Of a DNA stretch of 64,000 bases, positions 9,163 to 18,179 are shown piece after piece (the first letter of the stretch is position 1; every line of letters starts with the position of its first letter). Both the position numbers and the translations under genes were made by a program. The notes below the pieces were generated by a model. That model searched no databases, was not told the DNA's origin, and saw only the letters and a list, made by a program, of their open reading frames with translations. Source of the DNA: Flavobacterium sasangense DSM 21067 (GTDB taxonomy: Bacteria > Bacteroidota > Bacteroidia > Flavobacteriales > Flavobacteriaceae); NCBI RefSeq assembly GCF_000686885.1, contig NZ_JMLU01000010.1:46951-110950 (forward strand), in the 5' to 3' direction.

Positions 9163-9197
9163 AAAATACTTTAAATGCTAGTAATGCATAGTATTTT
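9163..9197 (+). promoter_or_regulatory. Stem-loop in the leader of the cysteine synthase/CBS gene
   Basis: AAAATACT (9163-9170) pairs with AGTATTTT (9190-9197), and nested inside ATGC (9175-9178) pairs with GCAT (9186-9189). It ends 30 bases before the start codon. There is no T-tract, so it is not a terminator. A role in regulating the downstream gene is inferred only. Confidence 0.4.
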
Positions 9198-9226
9198 GGA
9201 AACATTAAAACAAACAGTATCTTCAT

Positions 9227-10267
9227 ATGAAAGAAGAAATAAAAGCCTATAATAGTGTATTAGATTTAATTGGGAATACACCATTAATCAAACTGAATAA
9301 AATTTCAGCTGATTTACCAGGTAATTTCTATGCAAAAGTTGAAGCCTTTAATCCAGGTCATTCTACAAAAGACCGTATCGCATTATATATTATTGAGGAA
9401 GCAGAAAAAAGAGGTATCCTAAAACCAGGAGACACCATTATTGAAACTACTTCAGGAAATACAGGTTTTAGTTTAGCCATGGTGAGTATTATCAAAGGAT
9501 ATGATTGCATTTTAGCCGTAAGTTCAAAATCGTCTAAAGACAAAATTGATATGTTGCGTTCGATGGGAGCTAAGGTTTACGTTTGTCCTGCGCACGTTTC
9601 TGCTGATGATGATCGTTCTTATTATAATGTAGCAAAAAGATTACACGAAGAAACTAAAGGTTCGGTTTATATCAACCAATATTTTAACGATTTAAATGTA
9701 GATGCACATTACAAATCTACAGGACCAGAAATTTGGGAACAAACGGGTGGCCAAATTACACATTTTGTTGCGTGTAGTGGAACTGGAGGAACTATTTCGG
9801 GAACAGCACGTTTCTTAAAAGAGCAAAATCCAAATATCAAAATTTTAGGAGTAGATGCTTTTGGTTCAGTTTTGAAAAAATACCACGAAACAAAAGAATT
9901 TGATAACGCTGAAATTTATCCATACCGTATTGAAGGTTTAGGTAAAAATTTAATTCCAACCGCTACCGATTTTGATATCATTGATAAATTTATCAAAGTA
10001 TCAGATGAAGAAAGTGCTCACACTACAAGAGAATTAGCTAAGAAAGAAGGTTTATTCGTAGGATATACTTCTGGAGCTGCTTTTCAAGCTGTGAAACAAT
10101 ATGCTGAAGAAGGTGAATTTGATGCAAACAGTAAAGTCGTTATCATTTTCCCAGACCATGGTTCTCGTTACATGAGTAAAGTATTTAGTGATGATTGGAT
10201 GAACGAACAAGGTTTCTTTGATTCGGTTAACCAAGAAGAAGCATTAAAAATTGAAATTATCAAGTAA
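9227..10267 (+). CDS. PLP-dependent cysteine synthase / cystathionine beta-synthase family protein
   Basis: 346 residues, fold-type II PLP enzyme without C-terminal CBS domains. Seen: IGNTPLIKL near the start, the PLP lysine Lys48 in GHSTKDR, the substrate loop TSGNTG at 75-80, and the phosphate-binding GTGGT loop in [13 protein letters not shown]. Enzymes of this family make cysteine from O-acetylserine plus sulfide, or cystathionine from serine plus homocysteine. The ~30-residue C-terminal extension and the sequence [14 protein letters not shown] are closer to CBS-type than to classical CysK, so either reaction is possible. It is followed by a strong terminator; a hairpin lies in its leader. 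Confidence 0.85.
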   Translation: MKEEIKAYNSVLDLIGNTPLIKLNKISADLPGNFYAKVEAFNPGHSTKDRIALYIIEEAEKRGILKPGDTIIETTSGNTGFSLAMVSIIKGYDCILAVSSKSSKDKIDMLRSMGAKVYVCPAHVSADDDRSYYNVAKRLHEETKGSVYINQYFNDLNVDAHYKSTGPEIWEQTGGQITHFVACSGTGGTISGTARFLKEQNPNIKILGVDAFGSVLKKYHETKEFDNAEIYPYRIEGLGKNLIPTATDFDIIDKFIKVSDEESAHTTRELAKKEGLFVGYTSGAAFQAVKQYAEEGEFDANSKVVIIFPDHGSRYMSKVFSDDWMNEQGFFDSVNQEEALKIEIIK

Positions 10268-10285
10268 TTGATTTTAGATATAAAA

Positions 10286-10311
10286 AAATCCCAATCGAAA
10301 GATTGGGATTT
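10286..10311 (+). terminator. Rho-independent terminator after the cysteine synthase/CBS gene
   Basis: Perfect 11 bp stem AAATCCCAATC / GATTGGGATTT with a GAAA loop, followed by a T-run. Confidence 0.9.
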
Positions 10312-10402
10312 TTTGTTAAAACTATTAATTTCTTTTAGCGTTAAGTATTAAAAAAACTAACTTTACTCTTTGAAAATTCTTTGAACGAGCAATTTTAAAT
10401 TC

Positions 10403-11476
10403 ATGTTGAACTCAGTTGTTGATAAAATAAAATCTTTTTTTGAACTCAAAAAAAGTAAACGCTCGCGTCATATTCCTTTTTTGGCTTCACTTTGTGTGGC
10501 AATTCCTCTTTTTTTGGCATTATATTTTGATAATTTTGGAAAAGGTTTAATGGCAAGTTTAGGAGGTTTGGTTATTTTATACTATCAGCCCAATCTTTCT
10601 TTTGGAAGACGAATGTTAACCTTGTTAATTTGTTCTTTAGGATTTACATTTTCACTTGGAATTGGGCTTAGTTTTAGCTTTAATCCTTATGTTTCGGCAG
10701 TTGTACTCGGTTTTTTTGCAATGGGAATTCATTTAGTTACAACCTATTTTAAAATTAAACCACCTGGTAATTTTTTCTTTATTATGATTGCTTCCATGGC
10801 AAGCTGTCAAAGTTATAATTTAGAGATGATTCCTGAAAAAATTGGTTTTCTATTTCTAGGAACAATGTTAGCGTGTTTTTTAGCTTTATGTCACGGATTG
10901 CTTACGATTAAAAAAGAACAAACAACAGAAATCTTCACCATTCAAATTAAAAAAGGAAAATTTGTTTCACTAATTGACTCAATAGTTATTGGAGTATTTA
11001 TTGCGATTTCTTTACTTGTAGGGTATTTACTCGAAATGAAAAACCCGTATTGGATTCCTATTTCTTGCCTTGCAATTTTACAAGGAATTTCAAAGCAACA
11101 CGTTTGGGAACGAATGCTTCATCGTATTGTAGGAACATTTATAGGAATTGGACTTTGTTGGATTATTTTATTGTTTTGTGATACGCCATTAAGTATTTGC
11201 ATAACAATTTTTGTATTGCAATACTTAGTAGAAGTGTTAATTGTAAAAAATTATGCTTTGGCTATTATTTTTATTACGCCAATGACCATTTTATTAGCCG
11301 AAATAGGAAGTTCATTTACCGCTAATACTGAAATTATTGTTTCTGCCCGTTTTTTAGACATAGCTATTGGTAGCATTTTAGGAGCTCTTGGCGGATGGTT
11401 TATTTACAATCAACGGTTCAAACACAAAGCCACACAACAATTACGAAAGACTAGAGTAATGATGCGTAAAAAATGA
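10403..11476 (+). CDS. FUSC-family inner-membrane protein (aromatic-acid-exporter-like)
   Basis: 357 residues with two bundles of about five to six transmembrane helices separated by a short cytoplasmic linker around KKEQTTEIFTIQIKKGKF (~residues 170-190). The second half contains NPYWIPISCLAILQG and WERMLHRIVGTFIGIGLCW, a typical FUSC/YccS-YhfK signature (R-x-x-GT-x-x-G). Related proteins (AaeB, YccS) are proposed to export aromatic acids or to act as envelope transporters. This one lacks the large soluble domain of AaeB and is short. Transcribed alone between a terminator and a convergent gene. Substrate unknown. Confidence 0.8.
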   Translation: MLNSVVDKIKSFFELKKSKRSRHIPFLASLCVAIPLFLALYFDNFGKGLMASLGGLVILYYQPNLSFGRRMLTLLICSLGFTFSLGIGLSFSFNPYVSAVVLGFFAMGIHLVTTYFKIKPPGNFFFIMIASMASCQSYNLEMIPEKIGFLFLGTMLACFLALCHGLLTIKKEQTTEIFTIQIKKGKFVSLIDSIVIGVFIAISLLVGYLLEMKNPYWIPISCLAILQGISKQHVWERMLHRIVGTFIGIGLCWIILLFCDTPLSICITIFVLQYLVEVLIVKNYALAIIFITPMTILLAEIGSSFTANTEIIVSARFLDIAIGSILGALGGWFIYNQRFKHKATQQLRKTRVMMRKK

Positions 11477-11498
11477 GTTACTATTATATTTTTAAAAA

Positions 11499-11948
11499 TT
11501 AATTATCCGGAATATTCGGTTCTACTAACTTCTTTAATTTTTCTAAAGATTCTTGCCAACCCAAGTAACACATCTCTGTAGGAATCATTTCGGGAATGTT
11601 TTCTTGTAGTATTTTGATTTCTGTGCCACACGAAACTTCTTTTAACCAAACCGATGTCGTCATTTCGCCTGGTAAGTTGGGGTCATCAAAAGTGTCGGTG
11701 TATTTTAAAAACTCGTTTGGTTTGACATCGAGATAAGTTCCACCAAAAGAATGTCCGTTACCAGTTGTAAAGTTGATGAACGACATTTTAAAACTACCTC
11801 CAATTTTCACTTCCATACTATGAACCTCACACAAAAAACCATACGGTGGAATCCACGAAGCCATTGCATTTGCGGCTGTAAATGCGCGAAACACCTTTTC
11901 AGGTGGAGCCGTTACTACGCGATGTAACGATACAAAATTATCTGCCAT
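11499..11948 (-). CDS. SRPBCC / AHSA1-type domain protein
   Basis: 149 residues forming one START-like (Bet v 1) fold. Seen: the opening strand LHRVVTAPPEKVFRAFTAANAMASWIPP, then GGSFKMSFINFTTGNGHSFGGTYLDVKPNEFLKYTDTFDD, then TEIKILQENIPEMIP and the long C-terminal helix GWQESLEKLKKLVEP. This matches AHSA1 (activator of Hsp90 ATPase homologue) proteins, which bind hydrophobic ligands in a deep pocket; most bacterial members have no known role. It sits alone on the minus strand, convergent with the FUSC gene 22 bases away. Confidence 0.85.
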   Translation of the reverse strand: MADNFVSLHRVVTAPPEKVFRAFTAANAMASWIPPYGFLCEVHSMEVKIGGSFKMSFINFTTGNGHSFGGTYLDVKPNEFLKYTDTFDDPNLPGEMTTSVWLKEVSCGTEIKILQENIPEMIPTEMCYLGWQESLEKLKKLVEPNIPDN

Positions 11949-12028
11949 ATATTTTTTTTACTAATTTACGAAAAAAGGATTGGTTTTGTTTTGTGTGTAC
12001 GGAATGTAATTTCGCGTTATCGGGTTCA

Positions 12029-12925
12029 TTAGTTTAATTTTGTGATTTCTTTAATGTCTTCATAACTATAATCAAACCTACTTTTTTTTCCGTTATTATG
12101 TATAATTTCAATAGTTATTTTATCAAAGTTTAAATGAGTATTATTTTTCATTAAAATATCATAATATAATATTACAATTTCGTTTGAATATTTATTAATA
12201 TTATCAAAATTATTATCTAGAAAATCACTTTTGATAAGGGTTAGTTTATAATTTTCTTTTATTCCATTATTTTTCTCGTGTATTAATTTGATTCTCATTT
12301 CTTTAGGATGATATTTACGAGTTATTTGTCTGCCATCATATTCATTTTGCTGATTTATTGATTTATCAGAATTATTACTTTGTTTTGTATCATCTTCAAG
12401 TAATTGGTTGATTTTTGGTCTCCATATTTCTATTCTTTCTTGAGTTGAATATTCTCCAGAATAAATTTCATCTTCGAACATTTGTAATTCTTGATATATC
12501 CTATTTCCTATATTTTCCAAATCCTTAAATGAGGTTTTAGGATTATGTCTAATTTTATCAATTTCTGAATTAAATTTTCGTGCATAAACTTCATAAAGAT
12601 CAAAGCGTAACTTTTGAAATTGTTTAACAGCTTCAATATTAAAGTTAGTTGAGTCCTTTACCCAAGAACGGTTTTTGTCAAAATAAGCACGAACATTAGC
12701 TTTTTCAATATTCTCTGCGTACAAATTTAAGCCATGAAAATCAACAATTTTTAATTGACTTTCAGCTTTTGGCTTTTGTTCATAATCTGAAAAATTTATA
12801 TTTACATCTTTTGACCAGTAGATTACATGTTGATTGAAGAAATATTGAGTTATATGATGTCGAAATTGGAAGTATAATACTCCAATTATGATTAATGGAA
12901 TAATAATTAATATTTTTTTTCTCAT
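12029..12925 (-). CDS. Membrane-anchored DUF922-like protein lacking the HExxH-type motif
   Basis: 298 residues from the ATG at 12925; that start is chosen because it places MRKKILIIIPLIIIGVLYF, a signal anchor, at the N-terminus (an earlier ATG at 12979 adds 18 charged residues). The pattern VIYWSKDVNINFSDYEQKP, then AYFDKNRSWVKD, then FDLYEVYARKFNSEI resembles DUF922 proteins, putative Zn proteases. The His-Glu-x-x-His expected before FDLxExYAR is replaced here by KQFQKLRF. The family link is an inference from these motifs. The rest is charged and Asn/Lys rich. It is AT-rich, sits alone downstream of the yebC terminator, and may be recently acquired. Confidence 0.5.
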   Translation of the reverse strand: MRKKILIIIPLIIIGVLYFQFRHHITQYFFNQHVIYWSKDVNINFSDYEQKPKAESQLKIVDFHGLNLYAENIEKANVRAYFDKNRSWVKDSTNFNIEAVKQFQKLRFDLYEVYARKFNSEIDKIRHNPKTSFKDLENIGNRIYQELQMFEDEIYSGEYSTQERIEIWRPKINQLLEDDTKQSNNSDKSINQQNEYDGRQITRKYHPKEMRIKLIHEKNNGIKENYKLTLIKSDFLDNNFDNINKYSNEIVILYYDILMKNNTHLNFDKITIEIIHNNGKKSRFDYSYEDIKEITKLN

Positions 12926-12967
12926 TTTAAATAAGTTTTTAAAATTTTTTCGATTTATAAAAATATC

Positions 12968-13011
12968 ACTAACTATCAAATATTATCTAAATGATGTCTT
13001 TAAGATACGCT
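12968..13011. repeat. Weak imperfect palindrome beside the DUF922-like gene
   Basis: Arms around CTAACTATC (left) and GATACGCTA (right) pair imperfectly. The right end continues into GCTAATATATAAAAAAATCC, a 20-mer that also occurs at 46977-46996 next to another unknown gene. Confidence 0.35.
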
Positions 13012-13022
13012 AATATATAAAA

Positions 13023-13050
13023 AAATCCTCACAATTTCTTGCGAGGATTT
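13023..13050 (-). terminator. Rho-independent terminator of yebC
   Basis: AAATCCTC (13023-13030) pairs with GAGGATTT (13043-13050). On the minus strand the hairpin is followed by a T-run (the A-run at 13018-13025). Confidence 0.85.
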
Positions 13051-13072
13051 CGTATATGAAATAGAAAAAGAA

Positions 13073-13792
13073 TTACTCAGCGCTTTCTTGCATTGTATGA
13101 TATACGTTCATTACGTCATCGTCTTCTTCAATTTTTTCTAATAGTTTTTCAACATCAGCTACTTGGTCGGGTGTTAATTCTTTTGTTATTTGCGGTATTC
13201 TTTCAAATCCAGAAGATAAGATTTCAATACCTCTTGATTCTAATTCTTTTTGGATAGCACCAAAGCTTTCAAAAGGAGCGTACATTAAAATACCGTCATC
13301 ATCAGCAAAGATTTCTTCTACTCCAAAGTCAATCATTTCTAATTCTAATTCTTCTACATCTTGTCCTTCTGCTGGAATTCTAAAATTACAGGTATGATCA
13401 AACATAAATTCAACCGAACCTTGTGTTCCAAATGTTCCGTTGCATTTGTTGAAGTAACTTCTAATGTTAGCAACCGTTCTGTTATTGTTATCCGTAGCCG
13501 TTTCAATTAAAATCGCAATTCCGTGAGGTGCATACCCTTCAAACAATACTTCTTTAAAGTTAGCCGTGTCTTTATCCGATGCTTTTTTAATAGCGCGTTC
13601 TACGTTATCTTTAGGCATATTCGCAGCCTTCGCATTCTGAATCACCGCTCTTAAACGGGAGTTGGTTTCAGGATTTGGTCCGCCTTCTTTAACGGCCATT
13701 ACAATATCCTTTCCTATACGTGTAAACGTTTTTGCCATTGCTGACCAACGTTTCATTTTACGGGCTTTTCTAAATTCAAACGCTCTTCCCAT
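13073..13792 (-). CDS. yebC: YebC/PmpR/TACO1-family protein
   Basis: 239 residues, the standard length. Starts MGRAFEFRKARKMKRWSAMAKTFTRIGKDI, a version of the conserved N-terminal helical region (related to MAGHSKWAN-IK in other phyla), followed by NSRLRAVIQNAKAANMPKDNVERAIKKA and EGYAPHGIAILIETATDNNNRT, both hallmark segments. Family members are three-domain proteins. They were described as transcription regulators and more recently as factors relieving ribosome stalling on difficult motifs such as polyproline. Which applies here cannot be told. A strong terminator follows. Confidence 0.95.
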   Translation of the reverse strand: MGRAFEFRKARKMKRWSAMAKTFTRIGKDIVMAVKEGGPNPETNSRLRAVIQNAKAANMPKDNVERAIKKASDKDTANFKEVLFEGYAPHGIAILIETATDNNNRTVANIRSYFNKCNGTFGTQGSVEFMFDHTCNFRIPAEGQDVEELELEMIDFGVEEIFADDDGILMYAPFESFGAIQKELESRGIEILSSGFERIPQITKELTPDQVADVEKLLEKIEEDDDVMNVYHTMQESAE

Positions 13793-14047
13793 TTCTATAT
13801 AATTTCAATATTCTTAATTCGTTGTTCAATATTCAAAATTTCAGTGCAAATGTAAAAAATCAAGTTTAATTTTTAAATTTTTGAAACACAGATTAAAGAA
13901 ATTCAAAAAAATCAAAAAATCTTATATGAACTTCTATTCGCAATCTAATTCAACTTGAAAACTTATATGACTTATATGTTTAAAAATTCATGGTCAATTT
14001 CAATTTTCAAATTTGTACTTGAATTTTGAACTTGCCCTTGTTCTTGA

Positions 14048-15130
14048 TTACTTTTTGTAAAATGGCATTTTAACCACTTTTGCTTTAATATCTTTATTTC
14101 TAATTCTAATGTAAATTTCAGAATCTGGTGTAGCTAAAGCCGTTGGCACATAACCCATTCCGATAGCAATTCCCATAGAAGGTGATTGTGTTCCAGAAGT
14201 TACGATTCCGATTACATTTCCGTTTGCATCCGCAATTTCGTAATCGTGACGAGGAATTCCTCTTTCTACCATTTCGAAACCAACTAATTTACGAGAAACG
14301 CCTGCTTCTTTTTGTTTTTTCAAGTTTTCTGAATTGGTAAATTCTTTGTCGAATTTCGTAATCCAACCTAAACCTGCTTCTAATGGCGAAGTTGTATCGT
14401 TGATATCGTTTCCATACAAACAGAATCCCATTTCTAAACGTAACGTATCACGCGCTGCTAATCCAATTGGTTTGATTCCGAATGCTGCTCCAGCTTCAAA
14501 AACTTTGCTCCAAATGTATTCTGCATCTTCGTTTTTGAAGTAAATTTCAAATCCTCCCGAACCAGTATAACCAGTAGCCGAAACAATTACATCGCTTTTT
14601 CCTGCGAAATCACCAATTTGGAATGTGTAATATCCCATATTTGATAAATCGATAGAAGTTAAAGATTGCATAGCTTCTGCCGCTTTTGGTCCTTGAATCG
14701 CTAATAAAGAATAGTCATCCGAAAGGTTTTGCATGTCCACACCTAAATCATTGTGCGAAGAAATCCAATTCCAATCTTTTTCAATATTAGAAGCATTCAC
14801 AACTAACATATAGTGATTATCAGCAACTTTATAAACGATTAAATCGTCAACAATTCCACCTTCATTATTTGGTAAACAAGAATATTGTGCTTTTCCATCA
14901 ACTAATTTAGAAGCATCATTTGAAGTTACTTTCTGAATTAAAGCCAACGCATTTTCTCCTTTTAAGAAGAATTCTCCCATGTGAGAAACGTCAAAAACAC
15001 CCACGCCATTTCTAACGATTTCGTGTTCTGCATTTACTCCTTCATATTGCACAGGCATGTTGTATCCTGCAAACGGAACCATTTTAGCTCCTAAACTTTC
15101 GTGAATGTGCGTTAACGCTGTATTTTTCAT
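14048..15130 (-). CDS. gcvT: Aminomethyltransferase, glycine cleavage system T protein
   Basis: 360 residues. Seen: the N-terminal [30 protein letters not shown], the folate-binding region with NDASKL and [22 protein letters not shown], and [19 protein letters not shown] near the middle. GcvT takes the aminomethyl group from the H protein, makes 5,10-methylene-tetrahydrofolate and releases ammonia. gcvH and gcvP are not in the window, so the system is split over the chromosome. No glycine riboswitch is recognisable upstream. The 255 bases downstream to yebC are AT-rich, without a gene or clear element. Confidence 0.95.
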   Translation of the reverse strand: MKNTALTHIHESLGAKMVPFAGYNMPVQYEGVNAEHEIVRNGVGVFDVSHMGEFFLKGENALALIQKVTSNDASKLVDGKAQYSCLPNNEGGIVDDLIVYKVADNHYMLVVNASNIEKDWNWISSHNDLGVDMQNLSDDYSLLAIQGPKAAEAMQSLTSIDLSNMGYYTFQIGDFAGKSDVIVSATGYTGSGGFEIYFKNEDAEYIWSKVFEAGAAFGIKPIGLAARDTLRLEMGFCLYGNDINDTTSPLEAGLGWITKFDKEFTNSENLKKQKEAGVSRKLVGFEMVERGIPRHDYEIADANGNVIGIVTSGTQSPSMGIAIGMGYVPTALATPDSEIYIRIRNKDIKAKVVKMPFYKK

Positions 15131-15295
15131 GATTTGATGTTGTATTATTAGAGAGCGCTAATTTATTGAAAATTCTTAAAAATGCACCCAGATTTCCCTT
15201 AAAATTTGAGAGATATTTATTTTTTGTTAATAATGCTGATAAATCTTGCATTTTAACAATTGTTTGCAGAATTTTGGACTTTTAAAATTAACCAA

Positions 15296-16798
15296 ATGGA
15301 AACTACACATTATATAAGTTCAGATTTATTGTCGATTGACATGATTAACGAGATTGTTTTTCAAGGAAAACAGTTGGCATTATCAGAGGAAGCTATCGTA
15401 AACATTGAGAAATGTAGAAAATACTTAGATGATAAAATGAAATTAAACTCTGATCCAATTTACGGAATCAACACCGGATTTGGTTCGTTATGTAATGTGA
15501 AAATTTCGAATGAAAACTTATCAAAACTTCAAGAGAATTTAGTAAAATCGCACGCTTGCGGAACAGGGGAAGAAGTACCTCATGAAATTGTAAAAATCAT
15601 GTTATTATTGAAAATCCAATCGTTAAGCTACGGACATTCAGGTGTTCAGTTGGTAACGGTGCAACGTTTGATTGATTTTTACAACAATGATATTTTTCCA
15701 GTAATTTACACACAAGGTTCGTTAGGAGCTTCGGGAGATTTAGCTCCGTTAGCTCATTTATCGTTGCCATTATTAGGAGAAGGTGAAGTTTATGTTGATG
15801 GTTTCAGACAGCCAGCATCAAAAGTATTAGCAAAATTTGGTTGGGAACCAATCGTTTTACAATCAAAAGAAGGATTGGCATTGTTGAATGGAACGCAGTT
15901 CATGAGCGCTTATGGCGTTTACTGTTTGATTAAAGCTGAGAAAATTTCGTATTTAGCGGATGTCATTGGAGCAGTTTCATTAGAAGGTTTTGATGGAAGA
16001 ATTGAACCATTTACGGATTTGATTCATTTAGTTCGCCCACACAAAGGTCAAGTACAAACGGCTGAAAGAATGCGCGATTTGTTAGAAGATAGTGAAATCA
16101 TTGCGCAACCAAAAGTACATGTGCAAGATCCATATTCATTTAGATGTATTCCACAAGTGCATGGCGCTTCGAAAGATACGATTGATTATGTGAAGAAAGT
16201 ATTCCGTACTGAAATCAATTCGGTTACAGATAATCCAAATATTTTCGTAGGAGAAGATTTGATTATTTCAGGAGGAAATTTCCACGGACAACCATTGGCT
16301 TTAGCATTAGATTTCTTAGGAATTGCGTTATCAGAATTAGGAAGTATTTCGGAAAGAAGAACGTATCAGTTGATTTCGGGATTGAGAAATTTACCAGCGT
16401 TTTTGGTAAACGATCCAGGATTGAATTCAGGTTTCATGATTCCACAATATACTGCGGCAAGTATTGCAAGTCAGAACAAACAATTAGCAACACCAGCAAG
16501 TATTGATAGTATTGTTTCTTCAAACGGACAAGAAGATCACGTGAGCATGGGAGCAAACGCTGCAACTAAAACCTTACGAATTGTTGAAAACGTAGAACGT
16601 ATTTTAGCAATCGAATTATTAAACGGTTCACAAGCTTTAGAATTCAGAAGACCGTTAAAATCAAGTGAATTCATTGAAAGTTTCGTAAAATCGTACAGAG
16701 AAGAAGTTTCGTTTGTTTCAGAAGATAGAATTTTACATTATGATATTGAAAAATCGGTTTCGTTTTTGAATAGTTTTCAAATTGAAATGGAAGATTAA
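15296..16798 (+). CDS. hutH: Histidine ammonia-lyase
   Basis: 500 residues from the ATG at 15296 (an upstream in-frame TTG at 15260 would add 12 non-conserved residues). The autocatalytic MIO cofactor triad Ala-Ser-Gly is at 145-147 in GSLGASGDLAPLAHLSLPLLGEG, and the family segments YGINTGFGSL, QVHGASKDT, NSVTDNPNIF and SSNGQEDHVSMGANAA are all present. HutH deaminates histidine to trans-urocanate, the first step of histidine use. hutU, hutI and hutG are not adjacent. Because of shared active-site chemistry another MIO ammonia-lyase specificity cannot be wholly excluded, but the QEDHVSMG and YGINTGFG match HAL. A terminator follows immediately. Confidence 0.92.
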   Translation: METTHYISSDLLSIDMINEIVFQGKQLALSEEAIVNIEKCRKYLDDKMKLNSDPIYGINTGFGSLCNVKISNENLSKLQENLVKSHACGTGEEVPHEIVKIMLLLKIQSLSYGHSGVQLVTVQRLIDFYNNDIFPVIYTQGSLGASGDLAPLAHLSLPLLGEGEVYVDGFRQPASKVLAKFGWEPIVLQSKEGLALLNGTQFMSAYGVYCLIKAEKISYLADVIGAVSLEGFDGRIEPFTDLIHLVRPHKGQVQTAERMRDLLEDSEIIAQPKVHVQDPYSFRCIPQVHGASKDTIDYVKKVFRTEINSVTDNPNIFVGEDLIISGGNFHGQPLALALDFLGIALSELGSISERRTYQLISGLRNLPAFLVNDPGLNSGFMIPQYTAASIASQNKQLATPASIDSIVSSNGQEDHVSMGANAATKTLRIVENVERILAIELLNGSQALEFRRPLKSSEFIESFVKSYREEVSFVSEDRILHYDIEKSVSFLNSFQIEMED

Positions 16799-16804
16799 AG
16801 AAAA

Positions 16805-16829
16805 AACGCTATTGATTTCCAATAGCGTT
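16805..16829. terminator. Bidirectional terminator between hutH and the secreted-protein operon
   Basis: Perfect 10 bp stem AACGCTATTG / CAATAGCGTT with a 5-base loop, flanked by an A-run on one side and a T-run on the other, so it can serve both convergent transcripts. Confidence 0.9.
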
Positions 16830-16838
16830 TTTTTTATT

Positions 16839-17234
16839 TTATTCTGTAAGAAATATTTCGGCTTCTTTAGAAAAATTATCAATTCCAGGTATTGTAGATC
16901 TTGATATATAAGATTTGTCTTTTGTTTCTAGTATTTCAACTTTAATAGGATAGGTAAAGTCGGGTTTAATTTTTAAAGTCTCTTTTGTAGCAGTAACTAT
17001 ATAAGTGCATTCGTCTATCCATTCTACATTAAAAGTAAGTTTTAAATCGTTTCCTTTAATTTGCTCAATTTGTAATTTTCCTTTGCGCTCAATTATAAAA
17101 GTAGTTCCAGATTTTTCATCAACTAATTTGAAAGTTCCGTTTTTAAATTTCTTACAATTGTTTTTTTGAGCAAAGCCTGATTCAAAAGAAAATAATGAAC
17201 TTATTAATAAAAGTAGGGTAACAATTTTTTTCAT
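16839..17234 (-). CDS. Small secreted hypothetical protein
   Basis: 131 residues from ATG 17234, chosen because it opens with a clean signal peptide (MKKIVTLLLLISSLFSFESGFAQ, cleavage after FAQ). The mature part is a ~105-residue beta-rich domain, NCKKFKNGTFKL...TTFIIERKGKLQIEQ...VEWIDECTYIVTATKETL, with two or three cysteines that could pair in the periplasm. Similar one-domain secreted proteins with this FKNGTF...I.R....Q-E pattern are frequent in Flavobacteriaceae; function unknown. The start overlaps the stop of the DUF1304 gene by four bases, so it is the last gene of the six-gene operon. Confidence 0.65.
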   Translation of the reverse strand: MKKIVTLLLLISSLFSFESGFAQKNNCKKFKNGTFKLVDEKSGTTFIIERKGKLQIEQIKGNDLKLTFNVEWIDECTYIVTATKETLKIKPDFTYPIKVEILETKDKSYISRSTIPGIDNFSKEAEIFLTE

Positions 17235-17593
17235 AAAGTAAAGATTAAAATGATAGTTATAATAGCGGGTAACGCTTGTACATAAAATATTTTCTTTGAA
17301 GCGGAGTAAGCTCCAAAAATTCCAGCAACAGCAACACAACAAAGAAAAAAGACAGCAATATTTTGGCTCCAATTTTCATCAGAAATAGCTAAAGACCAAA
17401 GTAAACCTGCAGATAAAAATCCGTTATACAAACCTTGATTTGCAGCTAAAACTTTTGTTTTTTCGAATAAGTCTTCAGGTATGGTTCGGAATACTTTTTT
17501 GGCAGCTGTTGTCCAAGCAAACATTTCTAGCCATAGAAAATACAAGTGGAGTAGTGCTATGACGATAATAAGTGTTTTGCTGATGATGTGCAT
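17231..17593 (-). CDS. DUF1304 family membrane protein
   Basis: 120 residues, four transmembrane helices. Seen: ALLHLYFLWLEMFAWTTAAKKVF, the invariant AANQGLYNGFLSAGLLWS and a final VFFLCCVAVAGIFGAYSASKK. This is the typical DUF1304 layout; members are small integral membrane proteins without an assigned activity. It lies three bases after the TMEM175-like gene and overlaps the following secreted-protein gene by four bases, consistent with translational coupling. Confidence 0.85.
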   Translation of the reverse strand: MHIISKTLIIVIALLHLYFLWLEMFAWTTAAKKVFRTIPEDLFEKTKVLAANQGLYNGFLSAGLLWSLAISDENWSQNIAVFFLCCVAVAGIFGAYSASKKIFYVQALPAIITIILIFTL

Positions 17594-17596
17594 AAT

Positions 17597-18178
17597 TTAT
17601 TCGTTTTCGTTAAAAATTCGTTCGATTCGTTTGTCTGGAATTAACCAAATTAAAGCCACTAAAATGTAAATCGCTCCAGAAATTTCGACATAATATTTAG
17701 TCAAAACTACAGCAATTAAATATAAAACCACCGATAATTTTCCTTTATAATCTTTACCAATAGCTTTGGCTAATACGGAGTCTTTTCCGTGGTCGATTAA
17801 AATTATTTTTTGTAAAATAAAGTAAGCAATCGCGTTCATTAACAAAACCAAACCATACAACATCATTGGAAATGAATTAAAATGATGTTCTCCAATCCAA
17901 GCCGTTGTAAATGGAATTAAAGACAACCAAAACAGTAAATGCAAATTAGCCCAAAGAATTTTACCATTCACTCTTTTTACGGTATGCATCATGTGATGAT
18001 GGTTGTTCCAATAGATTCCGACATAAATAAAACTTAAAATGTAACTCAGAAATTTATGTGATAATTTAATTACAGCTTCAAATGTTGTATCATTCGGAAC
18101 TTTAAATTCCAAAACCATGATAGTGATTATAATAGCTAAAACGCCATCGCTAAAGGCTTCTAATCGGTTTTTATTCAT
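17597..18178 (-). CDS. TMEM175-family potassium-channel-like membrane protein
   Basis: 193 residues with about six hydrophobic segments. The N-terminal NRLEAFSDGVLAIIITIMVLEFKVP carries the family motif R-x-x-x-F-S-D. In TMEM175 this lies in helix 1, which lines the pore of potassium channels assembled as tetramers in bacteria. YWNNHHHMMHTVKRVNG in helix 3 is also typical. By homology it would conduct potassium across the inner membrane, though many bacterial DUF1211 members are uncharacterised. One base separates it from the DUF421 gene and three bases from the DUF1304 gene. Confidence 0.85.
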   Translation of the reverse strand: MNKNRLEAFSDGVLAIIITIMVLEFKVPNDTTFEAVIKLSHKFLSYILSFIYVGIYWNNHHHMMHTVKRVNGKILWANLHLLFWLSLIPFTTAWIGEHHFNSFPMMLYGLVLLMNAIAYFILQKIILIDHGKDSVLAKAIGKDYKGKLSVVLYLIAVVLTKYYVEISGAIYILVALIWLIPDKRIERIFNENE

Positions 18179-18179
18179 A

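Noticed and set aside
13793..14047. Hidden small gene between yebC and gcvT
   Set aside because: The 255 bases are AT-rich with loosely repeated short words (TTATATGA, AAATTTTT) but no frame with a plausible start and product.
15131..15295. Glycine riboswitch before gcvT
   Set aside because: The sequence has no paired glycine-aptamer features and the region is AT-rich with only a small AGCGCT palindrome.
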